From NCBI GenBank assembly GCA_963621995.1, contig CAVFFZ010000004.1:1-64000 (forward strand): 64,000 bases of DNA, written 5' to 3'. This DNA comes from UMGS1663 sp963621995 (GTDB taxonomy: Bacteria > Bacillota > Clostridia > TANB77 > CAG-508). The notes beneath the pieces are model-generated. The model saw nothing but the letters and a program-made list of their open reading frames with translations. It had not been told where the DNA came from and made no database searches. Made by a program: the position numbers and the translations under genes. Positions 10,007-18,635 of the stretch are shown here, one piece after another (the first letter of the stretch is position 1; the number at the start of each line of letters is the position of its first letter).

Positions 10007-12121
10007 TTAGTTTTGCATTTCTACTGTTGGCTTTGCACTCATGTCCTCTGTTACTTGGTTTGAATTCATTCCAAAATATTCTGCTATTATGTCTCTTGCT
10101 GGAACTGCAGCATTTCCTCCAGATTGTCCATTTTCTATCATTACAACTATTGCTATTTCTGGCTCATCATATGGTGCGAATCCTACGAACCATGCATTTG
10201 TTATTTTTTGTCCATTTTCGTCTACTCTTCCTGTTTGTGCAGAACCTGTTTTTCCTCCTACTTCTATATTGAAGTTTTTAAATATTGAATAAGCTGTTCC
10301 TCCCGATTCCGTAGTAACTCCTTTCATTCCCTCTAGTACTGCATTTAAGTTTTCTTGTTTGAATGTTACTTTTTCGCTAGTATCTTCTTCTATACCTAAA
10401 CGATTTTTTAAATAGTCATTTATTTCTTGCTTATCTATTTCGTTTCCATTTGAGTCTATTACAGCTTTTATTATACTAACATCTATATCATTTCCACCGT
10501 TTGCTAATATACTTGTATATTTTGCCATTTGAAGTGTTGTAAAGCTATTATTTCCTTGCCCTATTGCTGCTGGTAAAATGTCTCCTCCGTTCCATTCTTG
10601 GCCTAGCCTTTTTGATGTTTCTGGGCTTGCTACATAACCTGCTTCTTCTCCTAATAATTCTATACCTGTCTTTTTTCCTAAACCTAGCGCTTTAGTGTAT
10701 TTTGCTAAATTTTGTATTCCTACTCTGTTTCCTACTTCATAGAAGAAATAGTTACAAGAATGTATTATTGCATCTGTTACATTTAAATAGCCATGTCCTT
10801 TAATATACCAACATTTTGGATTATAATCTGATGAAAATTTATATATTCCTACGTCGTTTATTTTTTCTTTTATAGTTATTGCTCCTGTTTCTAACCCTGT
10901 AATTGCTGTTACCATTTTATATGTTGAGCCTGGTGATGATGGTGAAGATATTGCTCTATTTACAAATGGATGCATTTTTGCATATTCTGATTCTGTTTCA
11001 TTTGTGTAATATGTCCATTTTTCTGTACTAATTCCGCCTACAAAGTCTTGTGGGTTAAAATCTGGATAGCTTGCCATTGCTAACACTTCACCTGTTTTTA
11101 CTTTCATAACAACTGCTGAACCACCTGTTACAGTTACTCCTGCTGAGGCACTTATACTTTCTATACTTTCTTTTAGTGTGTTTTCTGTAACTTGTTGTAA
11201 GTTAGCATCTATTGTTAAAATAACATCTGAACCACTTACTGCTTCTTCTGAAATATATTCATCTGTAACTGTTCCATCTACTGCCATATCTATTTGTTTT
11301 ATTCCATTTTTGCCCTTTAAGTATTCTTCCATAATATACTCTATTCCCGTTTTCCCTATTATATCATTTTGAGTATATTTATCTTCTTTTCCTTTAAGTT
11401 CTTCTGAAGAAATACTGCTTGTATATCCTAATATATGTGATGCTAAACTTCCTGAAGGATAGCTTCTTATTGATTTTGAGGCTATTGTTACTCCCGGGAA
11501 ATCTGCATTTTGTTCATTAAATTGTGCTAGACTATTTTCACTTAAGCTACTTGCTAATTCTACAGACTTTGTGTTACTATAGCCATTTTTTGCTATGTAA
11601 TAACGAAGTGTCATTATTTTTCTTGCTTCCTGAACATTTTCATTTTCTATTTTGTATTTTTCTTTTAATATGTAAAAGCATTCTTCTGCTGTTTTGTTTT
11701 CATCTATTTTATTTTGTTTTTTCCATTCTATTTGTGCTTCTTCACTTATTGTAAATGAAAATGGCTCTACACTTATTGGTAAGTTATCTACATATGCGTC
11801 TTGATTTGCCTCTAGTATTTGTGTTATTTTTAAGAGTGTATTATTTAAAGTTTGTGTATCTATTTTTGTTTTATATAATTGTAAGCAACTACCCAAAGTT
11901 GTTGTTGCTAGTTTGTTTCCTGACTGGTCTAATATATTTCCCCTTGCAGCTTCTAGTACGCTTTCTCTTGTTAATCGCGTATTTGATTGTTCTCTATATT
12001 CTTTCCCATGTACTATTTGAAGGTTAAATAGTTGAAGAAGTAGAACTATTCCTATTATATAAACTAAAGTTGATACTATATTGTACCTTAACTTTACTTT
12101 TTTATCTCTACTATAATTCAA
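10007..12121 (-). CDS. mrdA: Penicillin-binding protein 2, elongation transpeptidase
   Basis: This class B PBP cross-links peptidoglycan during lateral growth with the MreBCD complex. It has one N-terminal membrane anchor (about residues 15-37), then a dimerisation domain and a transpeptidase domain with all three motifs: STYK in SPGSTYKMV near 397, SCN near 454 and KTGSAQTG near 624. At 704 aa the length is normal. Translation starts at a TTG with GGGAGGTGA just upstream. It lies between mreD and minC in the conserved order. Confidence 0.95.
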   Translation of the reverse strand: MNYSRDKKVKLRYNIVSTLVYIIGIVLLLQLFNLQIVHGKEYREQSNTRLTRESVLEAARGNILDQSGNKLATTTLGSCLQLYKTKIDTQTLNNTLLKITQILEANQDAYVDNLPISVEPFSFTISEEAQIEWKKQNKIDENKTAEECFYILKEKYKIENENVQEARKIMTLRYYIAKNGYSNTKSVELASSLSENSLAQFNEQNADFPGVTIASKSIRSYPSGSLASHILGYTSSISSEELKGKEDKYTQNDIIGKTGIEYIMEEYLKGKNGIKQIDMAVDGTVTDEYISEEAVSGSDVILTIDANLQQVTENTLKESIESISASAGVTVTGGSAVVMKVKTGEVLAMASYPDFNPQDFVGGISTEKWTYYTNETESEYAKMHPFVNRAISSPSSPGSTYKMVTAITGLETGAITIKEKINDVGIYKFSSDYNPKCWYIKGHGYLNVTDAIIHSCNYFFYEVGNRVGIQNLAKYTKALGLGKKTGIELLGEEAGYVASPETSKRLGQEWNGGDILPAAIGQGNNSFTTLQMAKYTSILANGGNDIDVSIIKAVIDSNGNEIDKQEINDYLKNRLGIEEDTSEKVTFKQENLNAVLEGMKGVTTESGGTAYSIFKNFNIEVGGKTGSAQTGRVDENGQKITNAWFVGFAPYDEPEIAIVVMIENGQSGGNAAVPARDIIAEYFGMNSNQVTEDMSAKPTVEMQN

Positions 12122-12189
12122 CTAATCACCTCCCATTTTCATTTTAGTATTAATATTTTTAATTACATCTGATTAAATTTTTATATTAT

Positions 12190-12723
12190 TTAAAAATATC
12201 TTGTTAATATTCTTTGTACTTTAAATGTTTCTTCCATTTTATATCCTAGTTTTTGCATTAATGGATAAAATATTATTGTTAATATTGTGTTATACATTGC
12301 TTCTATAAGAAGAATTCTTATAAAGTCCATTATTTCTACATTTATTGATTGTTCTATTATTTGTATAATGTAGCTTCCTATTTCAAATATGAATGTACTT
12401 CCTATTACCATTAAAATTATTGTTATTTTGCTTTCTTTAGAAAAGTTTTTATCAAAGTAACCGCCTATTATACCTATTATTCCGAACATTATTCCATATG
12501 TTCCTAAATTTTTTCCAAGTATTATATCTAAGAATAAACCTGATATTACTCCAAATGGAATTCCTACTTTTACTCCTGCATATAAGCTTATAAATAATAT
12601 AAATATTATGAAGAAGTTTGGCTTTACTCCTGCTATTGTGAACCAATTGAAGAAGTTTGCTTGAAGGAAATATATTATTAAAAATGCTATTATTAATAGT
12701 ATTATTGCAAGTGTTTTTTTCAT
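12190..12723 (-). CDS. mreD: Rod shape-determining protein MreD
   Basis: This 177-aa integral membrane protein has about five hydrophobic helices and the family-typical KPNFFIIFILFISLYAGVK stretch near residues 34-52, followed by the GxxxGxxLDIILG pattern. It belongs to the elongasome with MreC and PBP2. Position (mreC-mreD-mrdA), size and topology all agree. AAGGA precedes the ATG. Confidence 0.92.
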   Translation of the reverse strand: MKKTLAIILLIIAFLIIYFLQANFFNWFTIAGVKPNFFIIFILFISLYAGVKVGIPFGVISGLFLDIILGKNLGTYGIMFGIIGIIGGYFDKNFSKESKITIILMVIGSTFIFEIGSYIIQIIEQSINVEIMDFIRILLIEAMYNTILTIIFYPLMQKLGYKMEETFKVQRILTRYF

Positions 12724-12797
12724 TTTTCCTTTATATGGTATATATTTATAAGATATATATCATATTGTACTCCTTTCTTTTAATTGGTTTGTTCATT

Positions 12798-13701
12798 TTA
12801 TTTTATTACTAATACTGTTTCTAATTTTTCAAAGTTTACAGCTGTTTCTATTATTGCATATCTATCTGTTATGTTTTTGGTATTTACAACTTCTTTAATT
12901 GTTCCTATATGGATTCCTTTTGGATATATTCCTCCAAGTCCTGATGTTTCTATTTTATCTCCTTCTAGTATTGTTGCATCTGTTGGTATAAATGTTGCCT
13001 TTAATGTAGAACTACTATTTAATGTTCCTCTTGCTATAATCATGTCTCTAGATGTTGTTATTAAACAACTTGTTGTACTTGCTGTATCTATAATTGTTTG
13101 GACTTTTGCTGTGCTTTCTGTTACTGAAATTATGTGCCCTACTAAACCTTTTTCTGAAATTACTGGCATATTTACAGCAATTCCATCGTTTGAACCCGCA
13201 TTTATTATTATTGTCTCATTGTAATTACTTATGTCTTTATTTATTACGTATGCTGGAACTGTTTCATATTCATTATATTTTTCTTTTAAATTTACATATT
13301 CTTTTAATGTACTATTTTCAGATTTTATTATTTCTAACTCTCTTAGTGATTGCTCTAATTCACTGTTTTTTTGCTTTAGTTCCTCATTTTCTTCTTGTAG
13401 TGTGTTTATATTTGTAAAAAAATTATTGTTTCCGTGAAATCCAATTTTTTAAGTAAGTTAATCCATTTTGAATTGGTATTACAAGCACTCCTACACTACT
13501 TTCTAATTGTGTAAGATTTTCTATTTTTATATTAGATACTATTACAATAACAACTAATATTATTATCGTAATTATTATTCCTATTATGCTTGTTTTCTTA
13601 CTTTTACGCACTTTTGATTTCCTCCCTTTCTTTTTGTAGAAGATATCTTTTTTAGCATTTTGTTTTTGTAGAATTAGATTTTCTTTATTTTCTTCTACCA
13701 T
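12798..13701 (-). CDS. mreC: Rod shape-determining protein MreC, requires a +1 shift at an in-frame CGG
   Basis: MreC is the periplasmic-side scaffold of the elongasome. The N-terminal frame (13701 down to CGG at 13434-13432) encodes a basic tail, a membrane helix (residues about 38-57) and the start of the coiled coil up to LKNWIS. The second frame continues GNNNFFTNINTLQEENEELK, a Leu-zipper-like coil, then the MreC beta domain ending at 12798. Reading TCA, skipping C, then GGA gives an uninterrupted 300-aa MreC with the usual SGN-NFF sequence. Without the shift the product stops after 92 aa. It overlaps the mreB stop by 17 nt. Confidence 0.88.
13432..13434 (-). other. In-frame CGG at the mreC +1 shift site
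   Basis: On the coding strand the order is TGG ATT TCA CGG AAA CAA TAA in frame 0. Skipping the C gives TCA GGA AAC AAT, that is SGNN, and continues the MreC coil. Confidence 0.8.
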
Positions 13702-14714
13702 TTATTAAAACTGATTTTAATTTTTCTAAATCTTCTATTGTTCTTTCTGTTCCTTTTACTACACATTCTAGTGGATTTTCTGCTACATATACTGGCATTT
13801 CTGTTTTTATACTAAGTAATTTATCTAAGTTTTGTATTAATGCTCCTCCACCTGCTAATACAATTCCTTTTTCTACTATATCTGATGCAAGTTCTGGTGG
13901 AGTCTTTTCTAGTGTTTGTTTTACACATTCTACTATTTCTGAAATTGATTCTGCCATTGCCTCTTGTATTTGTGATGAATATACTTGTATATTTTTTGGA
14001 AACCCAGTAGCTAAGTCCCTTCCTCTTACTTCCATAGACATGTCTGTCATTAGTGGCATAGCACATCCTATTTGTATTTTTATTTGCTCTGCTGTTGTTT
14101 CTCCAATTGCTAAGTTCATTTCTCTTTTTATATAATTTATAATATCTTCATCTAGCTCGTCCCCTGCCACTCTTAATGAATTACTTACTACAATTCCTCC
14201 TAAAGATATAACTGCTACTTCTGTAGTTCCACCACCTATATCTACTATAATATTCCCTGCTGGTTCTGCTACATCTATATTTGCTCCAATTGCTGCTGCC
14301 ATTGGTTCTTCTATTAAATATACTTCTTTTGCTCCTGCTTGGAGTACAGATTCTTCTACTGCTCTTTCTTCTACTTCTGTAATACCAGATGGTACTCCAA
14401 CCACTACTCTTGGTCTTATTACATTATATCTTTGACATACTTTTGAAATTAAGTTTTTAAGCATTAATTGAGTTGCACCAAAATCAGCAATAACCCCATC
14501 TTTTAATGGTCTTATTGCTTGTATTTGTGCTGGAGTTCTCCCGCAACATTTCTTTAGCTTCATTTCCTGTAGCTAGTACTACATTTGTTTTCGCTTTTAT
14601 TGCTACAACAGATGGTTCTTTTAGTACTATTCCTTTTCCTCTTAATGAAACTAGCGTATTTGCTGTTCCTAAGTCGATTCCAATATCTTTACTTTTGATT
14701 GAAAATAATTTCAT
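13685..14714 (-). CDS. mreB: Rod shape-determining protein MreB, requires a +1 shift at an in-frame CGG
   Basis: MreB is the actin-like filament guiding cell-wall synthesis. Residues 11-20 (IGIDLGTANT) are the phosphate-1 loop. After codon 57 the zero frame reads CGG (14543-14541) and then runs to a stop at residue 76. Skipping the C gives EMLG followed by RTPAQIQAIRPLKDGVIADF, the standard MreB sequence, then VDIGGGTTEV and LAGGGALI. The joined product is 342 aa, normal for MreB. A methionine 7 codons before the junction in the second frame is an out-of-frame artefact. GAGGAG precedes the ATG; radC is 33 nt upstream. Confidence 0.9.
14541..14543 (-). other. In-frame CGG at the mreB +1 shift site
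   Basis: Coding strand: GAA ATG TTG CGG GAG AAC. Skipping C gives ATG TTG GGG AGA ACT, that is MLGRT, the invariant MreB motif. Confidence 0.8.
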
Positions 14715-14747
14715 TATACTTTTCTCCTCGCATAATATTTTTATTTT

Positions 14748-15422
14748 TTAGGCTAATGTTAATATGCTTTTATAATTTCCATCGCCAATTATTACATGGT
14801 CTAACAATTTTAGCCCTAATAATTCTGCACCATTTTTTATATCTTTTGTTGTTTTTATATCATTCATACTTGGCGTTACATCTCCACTAGGGTGATTATG
14901 TACTAAAATAAATGTACTCATTCCTGTTTTTAGAATTTCTTCAAAAATTCTTTTTGGTTCTATATGCGCAGAAAATGTATTTCCAATAGAAATATCTACA
15001 ATCTTTTGTACTATATTTTTTGTATTTAATATTAAAATTTTAACTATTTCGTTTTTTTCGTATCTTAGTTCTTCCATAAGCAAGTCTGCTACATCTTTTG
15101 AGCTTTTTATTTGTATATTTAGTTTCTGTGGTCTTGACATTCTTTTTGCAAGTTCACATACAGCCTTTATTTGAATAGCTTTTACTCTGCCTATTCCTTT
15201 TATTTTTTGTAATTCTTTTATAGAAATTTCCTGAAGTTCTCTAATATTCTGATTTTCTATTAATGATAGTACTTGCTGTGCTACTGCTACCGCTGTTTGA
15301 TCTTTTGCACCTGTTTTTAGTATAATAGCAAGAAGTTCAGAATTAGAAAGATTTTTTTCTCCATACATTTCCATTTTTTCATAGGGTCTTTCAGAATTTG
15401 GTAATTGTTTTAATGTTAACAT
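14748..15422 (-). CDS. radC: RadC family JAB1/MPN-domain protein
   Basis: The protein has an N-terminal helix-hairpin-helix region (ISIKELQKIKGIGRVKAIQI near 66-85) and a C-terminal metal-binding JAMM motif, HNHPSGDVTPS with a downstream Asp, near 172-185. At 224 aa the length is normal. The cellular role of RadC is not established despite the historical repair name. Its place directly before mreB is conserved in Firmicutes. GAAAGGAG lies 5 nt before the ATG. Confidence 0.93.
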   Translation of the reverse strand: MLTLKQLPNSERPYEKMEMYGEKNLSNSELLAIILKTGAKDQTAVAVAQQVLSLIENQNIRELQEISIKELQKIKGIGRVKAIQIKAVCELAKRMSRPQKLNIQIKSSKDVADLLMEELRYEKNEIVKILILNTKNIVQKIVDISIGNTFSAHIEPKRIFEEILKTGMSTFILVHNHPSGDVTPSMNDIKTTKDIKNGAELLGLKLLDHVIIGDGNYKSILTLA

Positions 15423-15457
15423 TTTTCTCCTTTCTTTAAGCCCCTATTTATTTTTTA

Positions 15458-15715
15458 CTACACTTTTCTATAAATTAAAATTGCAATTATTATTCCTATA
15501 ATGCTTGATATATTTATTTTAAACATTAATCCAAATGATATTTGAACGATATTTAAGTCTAGTTGTACTGGTGATGATAGTCCAAAGCTTTGTCCATAGC
15601 TAAGCCACCATAAAAAATCCACTTTTCCTGCTAATTCTCCTAATAGCCCACCTATAACTAGTCCTGATAAAATAAATACTAATAAAATCCATATATTTTT
15701 TTCTTTTGTAGCCAT
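15458..15715 (-). CDS. Small two-helix membrane protein (DUF4321-like)
   Basis: This 85-aa protein has two hydrophobic helices (about residues 5-25 and 58-82) separated by a loop with VDFLWWLSYGQSFGL. The layout and position upstream of radC match DUF4321 proteins of Clostridia, whose function is unknown. I chose the ATG at 15715 because AAAAGGAG lies 7 nt upstream. The ATG at 15754 starts at the promoter -10 and has no ribosome site. Confidence 0.75.
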   Translation of the reverse strand: MATKEKNIWILLVFILSGLVIGGLLGELAGKVDFLWWLSYGQSFGLSSPVQLDLNIVQISFGLMFKINISSIIGIIIAILIYRKV

Positions 15716-15754
15716 AATTTTCTCCTTTTCTACTTCTTTTGTTTTCCCTTTCAT

Positions 15755-15783
15755 ATTATATATGCATTTTTGCTTTTTTTCAA
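15755..15783 (-). promoter_or_regulatory. Sigma-A promoter of the DUF4321-radC-mre operon
   Basis: On the minus strand TTGAAA (15783-15778), a 17-nt spacer and TATAAT (15760-15755). It directs transcription into the DUF4321, radC and mre genes. Confidence 0.8.
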
Positions 15784-15999
15784 TAAAAGTTGGTAAAAAA
15801 TAAAAATTTTTAGGCCTTTTTCTCTTTTCTTTTTTTTGCTAGTGTGCTATTATATTCCTTACCTAAAATTATTATTTAAATATGGTGTGTAACTATTTTT
15901 TTAGTTAATCATATCATATATTAATTACCAAATATTGATCATTTCTTTTATTTCATTATAGTGCTATAATAAATTTATAAACAATTAGGAGGATATCAA

Positions 16000-16638
16000 A
16001 TGCGTTTTGAAAAGTTAAATGAAGATAAAATTAGAATTACTTTAAGTGTTGAAGATTTAGAGAAAAAAGACATAGATTTTCATTCTTTCATGTCTAATTC
16101 TATAGAATCTCAGGACTTATTTTTTGATATGTTAGAAGAAGCTGAAAAGGAAATAGGATTTTCTACAAAGGATTATTTAATTCGTATTGATGCTTTAGCT
16201 ATGGCCAGTGGTGATTTTGTTTTAACAGTAACTAGAAGTCTTCCCAAAAAATTAGAAGGAAGCATTTCAAAGAACCCTATTAGAAAGAAAATACATATCA
16301 AAAGAAAAAAAATTGATAATGAAATTACTCAAGTGATTTATTCTTTTGCTTCTTTTGAAGATTATTGTGACTTTATAGATTTCTTTAATAAAAATGGATT
16401 TAAAGCTATTGGATTAGCTAAAAATGTAGCTTTATATGAATATAAAAATACATATTATCTTTGTCTTTCTCAAATTAACCTTGCTTATCCTAATTTAAAG
16501 AAATTGTTTTCTTGTATTCCTGAATTTGCAAGTTTTGTAAGTCACTCTGACGTTTTTATTAGAAAGTTTTCAGAGACAGGAAGTTTGATTATAAAGCATA
16601 ATGCTATTCTTACTTCATTAAAGCATTTCTTAAAATAA
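16000..16638 (+). CDS. mecA: Adaptor protein MecA
   Basis: MecA delivers substrates to ClpC for degradation. The N-terminal signature MRFEKLNEDKIRITLSVEDL and the DLFFDMLEEAEKEIGF stretch are typical. The C-terminal half holds the alpha/beta domain that binds ClpC, with FASFEDYCDFIDF and YLCLSQ. At 212 aa it is close to the usual size. AGGAGG is 7 nt before the ATG, and TATAAT lies at 15965-15970. The gene stands alone and ends in a shared terminator with the convergent M23 gene. Confidence 0.88.
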   Translation: MRFEKLNEDKIRITLSVEDLEKKDIDFHSFMSNSIESQDLFFDMLEEAEKEIGFSTKDYLIRIDALAMASGDFVLTVTRSLPKKLEGSISKNPIRKKIHIKRKKIDNEITQVIYSFASFEDYCDFIDFFNKNGFKAIGLAKNVALYEYKNTYYLCLSQINLAYPNLKKLFSCIPEFASFVSHSDVFIRKFSETGSLIIKHNAILTSLKHFLK

Positions 16639-16704
16639 ATGACCAGCTACACTTTTCGTGTTTGGCCAATAACCCTATTTTTAAAATTTAGTAATTTCTA
16701 AAAA

Positions 16705-16757
16705 GCGAGTCTAAGATTTTTCTATTAATTCAATTTCTAAGAAAATCTAAGACTCGC
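16705..16757. terminator. Bidirectional terminator between mecA and the M23 peptidase gene
   Basis: GCGAGTCTAAGATTTT (16705-16720) pairs, with one mismatch, with AAAATCTAAGACTCGC (16742-16757). A and T tracts flank both arms. Confidence 0.75.
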
Positions 16758-16767
16758 CTTATTTTAT

Positions 16768-17778
16768 TTAATATAAATAATTTTGTGGGTTTTGTGCTAC
16801 TCCATTTATTCTTATTTCTAAGTGTAAGTGGTTTCCATATGAATTTCCTGTATTTCCAACATATGCTATAACTTGACCTTGTGATACCGATTGACCTTCA
16901 CTTACATTTAGGCTATTGCAGTGACCATATAAAGTTTGTATACCATTTCCGTGTGAAATCATAACATAGTTTCCATATCCACCGCTGTAACCATATTGAG
17001 CTACTGTAACTGTTCCTGCTGCTACTGCTTTTATTGGTGTGCCTTTATCTGCTCCTATATCTACTCCTTTATGACTTTTTCCCCACCTTGTTCCAAATCT
17101 TGATGTAACTGTACCTGAAACTGGGCTTATTAAAGATATTCCTAAGTTTACTTTTTGGCTTGATGTATTTACTCCTGTTGCTGCCACTGCATAAGATGAT
17201 GTTGTTACTTCTACTTTCTTTACGTATAAATCTGCAACACATGTTTCTACATCTGTAAACTCTTCTAGCTCTGTTTCGTATTTTTCTACAATTGATAATT
17301 TGTCTTTATTATTACTATTTTTTTCTTTTAATTCATTTACTACTTCTTCTGCTTCTTCAAAAGTTGATACATAGGCTTTTTCTTCTTCATCTACACTAAT
17401 TGCATAATATTTATAGTATGGTTTTCCTTGTTCTATTACTTTGTTATATATTTCTTCGTCATTGAATGCTACATTTCTTTTTAAGAAACAAAGTTTATAT
17501 TCTGGTAACTCGTTTATTTCTACAAATGCAATGTTGTTACCGTTACCTTTTTCTATGTATTCATTTATTCTTTGTTGTAGTTTGCTTTTGTTTTCACTAT
17601 ATCCAACGAACTCACCATTTAGAGTTACACTATATGTTGGTTTATAAATATATGTTATAGCTCCTACCATTAAAAAAGCTGCAAGTGTTATTAATATAGT
17701 AAATTTTGCCCATGTACGTAAGTGTACAATAGTTTTCTTTATTCTACTAATTTTAAAACAACTCCTATCTTTTTTCAT
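16768..17778 (-). CDS. Membrane-anchored M23 (LytM-type) peptidoglycan peptidase
   Basis: The protein has an N-terminal membrane helix (about residues 24-45) and a middle domain, partly coiled (about 55-200). The C-terminal M23 domain (about 215-336) has SHKGVDIG (first zinc His and Asp), YGHCNSL and GNHLHLEI (HxH zinc ligand). It probably cleaves peptide stems outside the membrane in growth, division or sporulation. The domain order (TM, linker, M23) resembles sporulation-linked SpoIIQ-like or DipM-like peptidases, but no specific orthologue is assigned. The ribosome site at the ATG is weak. Confidence 0.88.
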   Translation of the reverse strand: MKKDRSCFKISRIKKTIVHLRTWAKFTILITLAAFLMVGAITYIYKPTYSVTLNGEFVGYSENKSKLQQRINEYIEKGNGNNIAFVEINELPEYKLCFLKRNVAFNDEEIYNKVIEQGKPYYKYYAISVDEEEKAYVSTFEEAEEVVNELKEKNSNNKDKLSIVEKYETELEEFTDVETCVADLYVKKVEVTTSSYAVAATGVNTSSQKVNLGISLISPVSGTVTSRFGTRWGKSHKGVDIGADKGTPIKAVAAGTVTVAQYGYSGGYGNYVMISHGNGIQTLYGHCNSLNVSEGQSVSQGQVIAYVGNTGNSYGNHLHLEIRINGVAQNPQNYLY

Positions 17779-17955
17779 AATTTAATATGTTATATTTTAT
17801 ATTATTTAGTACTTTTTAACAAATTTAATATAAGGTTATTTTTTACGTTTTTTACTATTTCCGTAGGATTATCTCTCTTTCTTTATAATATTCTCACTTT
17901 TACTCCGTACTCCATAGAATAAAGAGGCATAATTAATATTTTTAGACATTTTAAA

Positions 17956-17990
17956 AAGCCACAAAATATTATGCAATATTTTGTGGTTTT
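17956..17990 (-). terminator. Terminator of the CotF-like genes
   Basis: CCACAAAATATT (17959-17970) pairs with AATATTTTGTGG (17975-17986). A T tract follows in the minus direction. Confidence 0.75.
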
Positions 17991-18005
17991 TACTTAAGTA
18001 TTTTA

Positions 18006-18248
18006 TTATTGTAATTCATTTTTCACATTTTGAATTTCATTCATACTCGCAGGTGTTGCTGGTTTATAATAACCTTTTATTTGTGCAACCTTGAATAGTT
18101 CATATTGGAAACTTTCATCATTATTACGAATTTGTTGAATTGTTTGTCTTAGCTGCATATTTTCTGTTTCTGTTATAACTCCTTGATATGTTGTAAGGCT
18201 TGATTTTACCCCACCTAATATATCATTTACCATTGTTTTTTCGTCCAC
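18006..18248 (-). CDS. CotF-like spore coat protein
   Basis: This 80-aa protein matches the Coat F domain pattern: a four-helix, ferritin-like short protein with MVNDILGGVKSSLTTYQGVI, then RQTIQQIRNNDESFQYELFK and KGYYKPATPAS near the end. It is expected in the spore coat. I start it at the GTG at 18248, which has AAAGGAG 9 nt upstream; a TTG 21 nt further out lies before that site. It follows a shorter related gene by about 80 nt. Confidence 0.8.
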   Translation of the reverse strand: MDEKTMVNDILGGVKSSLTTYQGVITETENMQLRQTIQQIRNNDESFQYELFKVAQIKGYYKPATPASMNEIQNVKNELQ

Positions 18249-18327
18249 TTTATTGTTCTCCTTTCCCAATTAGGAACAGTTCCTAATTGCTACTTTTTTC
18301 ACAATTTGTGACATTTCCTAAATCATT

Positions 18328-18516
18328 TTAATCATTTAAATATGACATTAATTTTTGTTTTGCATTTAAAGAGTCTTGTGCTGATTTTGTAAATATTTGC
18401 TTTATTTGTGGATCCACTGCTTGTGATGCGTATGTGTTTAGTTTTTGATATGTTGTCTCATTTGCTCCTATTAGATGTCTTAAATTTTGTAATTCTACTT
18501 GTGATAAGTTTGCCAT
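18328..18516 (-). CDS. Short CotF-related helical protein
   Basis: This 62-aa, two-helix protein begins ANLSQVELQNLRHLIGANET and continues QKLNTYASQAVDPQIKQIF, the pattern of the N-terminal half of Coat F proteins. GGGAGG is placed 7 nt before the ATG at 18516. An upstream in-frame ATG at 18579 would only add a Lys/Asn-rich tail and has no such site. It forms a tandem pair with the downstream CotF-like gene and was probably produced by duplication or fission. Confidence 0.72.
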   Translation of the reverse strand: MANLSQVELQNLRHLIGANETTYQKLNTYASQAVDPQIKQIFTKSAQDSLNAKQKLMSYLND

Positions 18517-18594
18517 TTTTATCCTCCCTTTCTTTTTATAGATATTTTTATTATTTACTTGTTTTTTATTTTTATTCAATTTTTTTGCAATATA

Positions 18595-18619
18595 AAAGTC
18601 CTCCTTTAAGGAGAACTTT
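18595..18619 (-). terminator. Terminator of pcrA
   Basis: AAAGTCCTCCTTT pairs with AAGGAGAACTTT across a tight loop, 17 nt after the pcrA stop, with a T tract on the minus strand. Confidence 0.7.
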
Positions 18620-18635
18620 CTTATATTTATGTCTT

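Noticed and set aside
13685..14563. MreB as a 292-aa protein starting with MKLKKCCGRTP
   Set aside because: That start reads the upstream MreB coding sequence out of frame; the true N-terminus IGIDLGTANT lies in the other frame.
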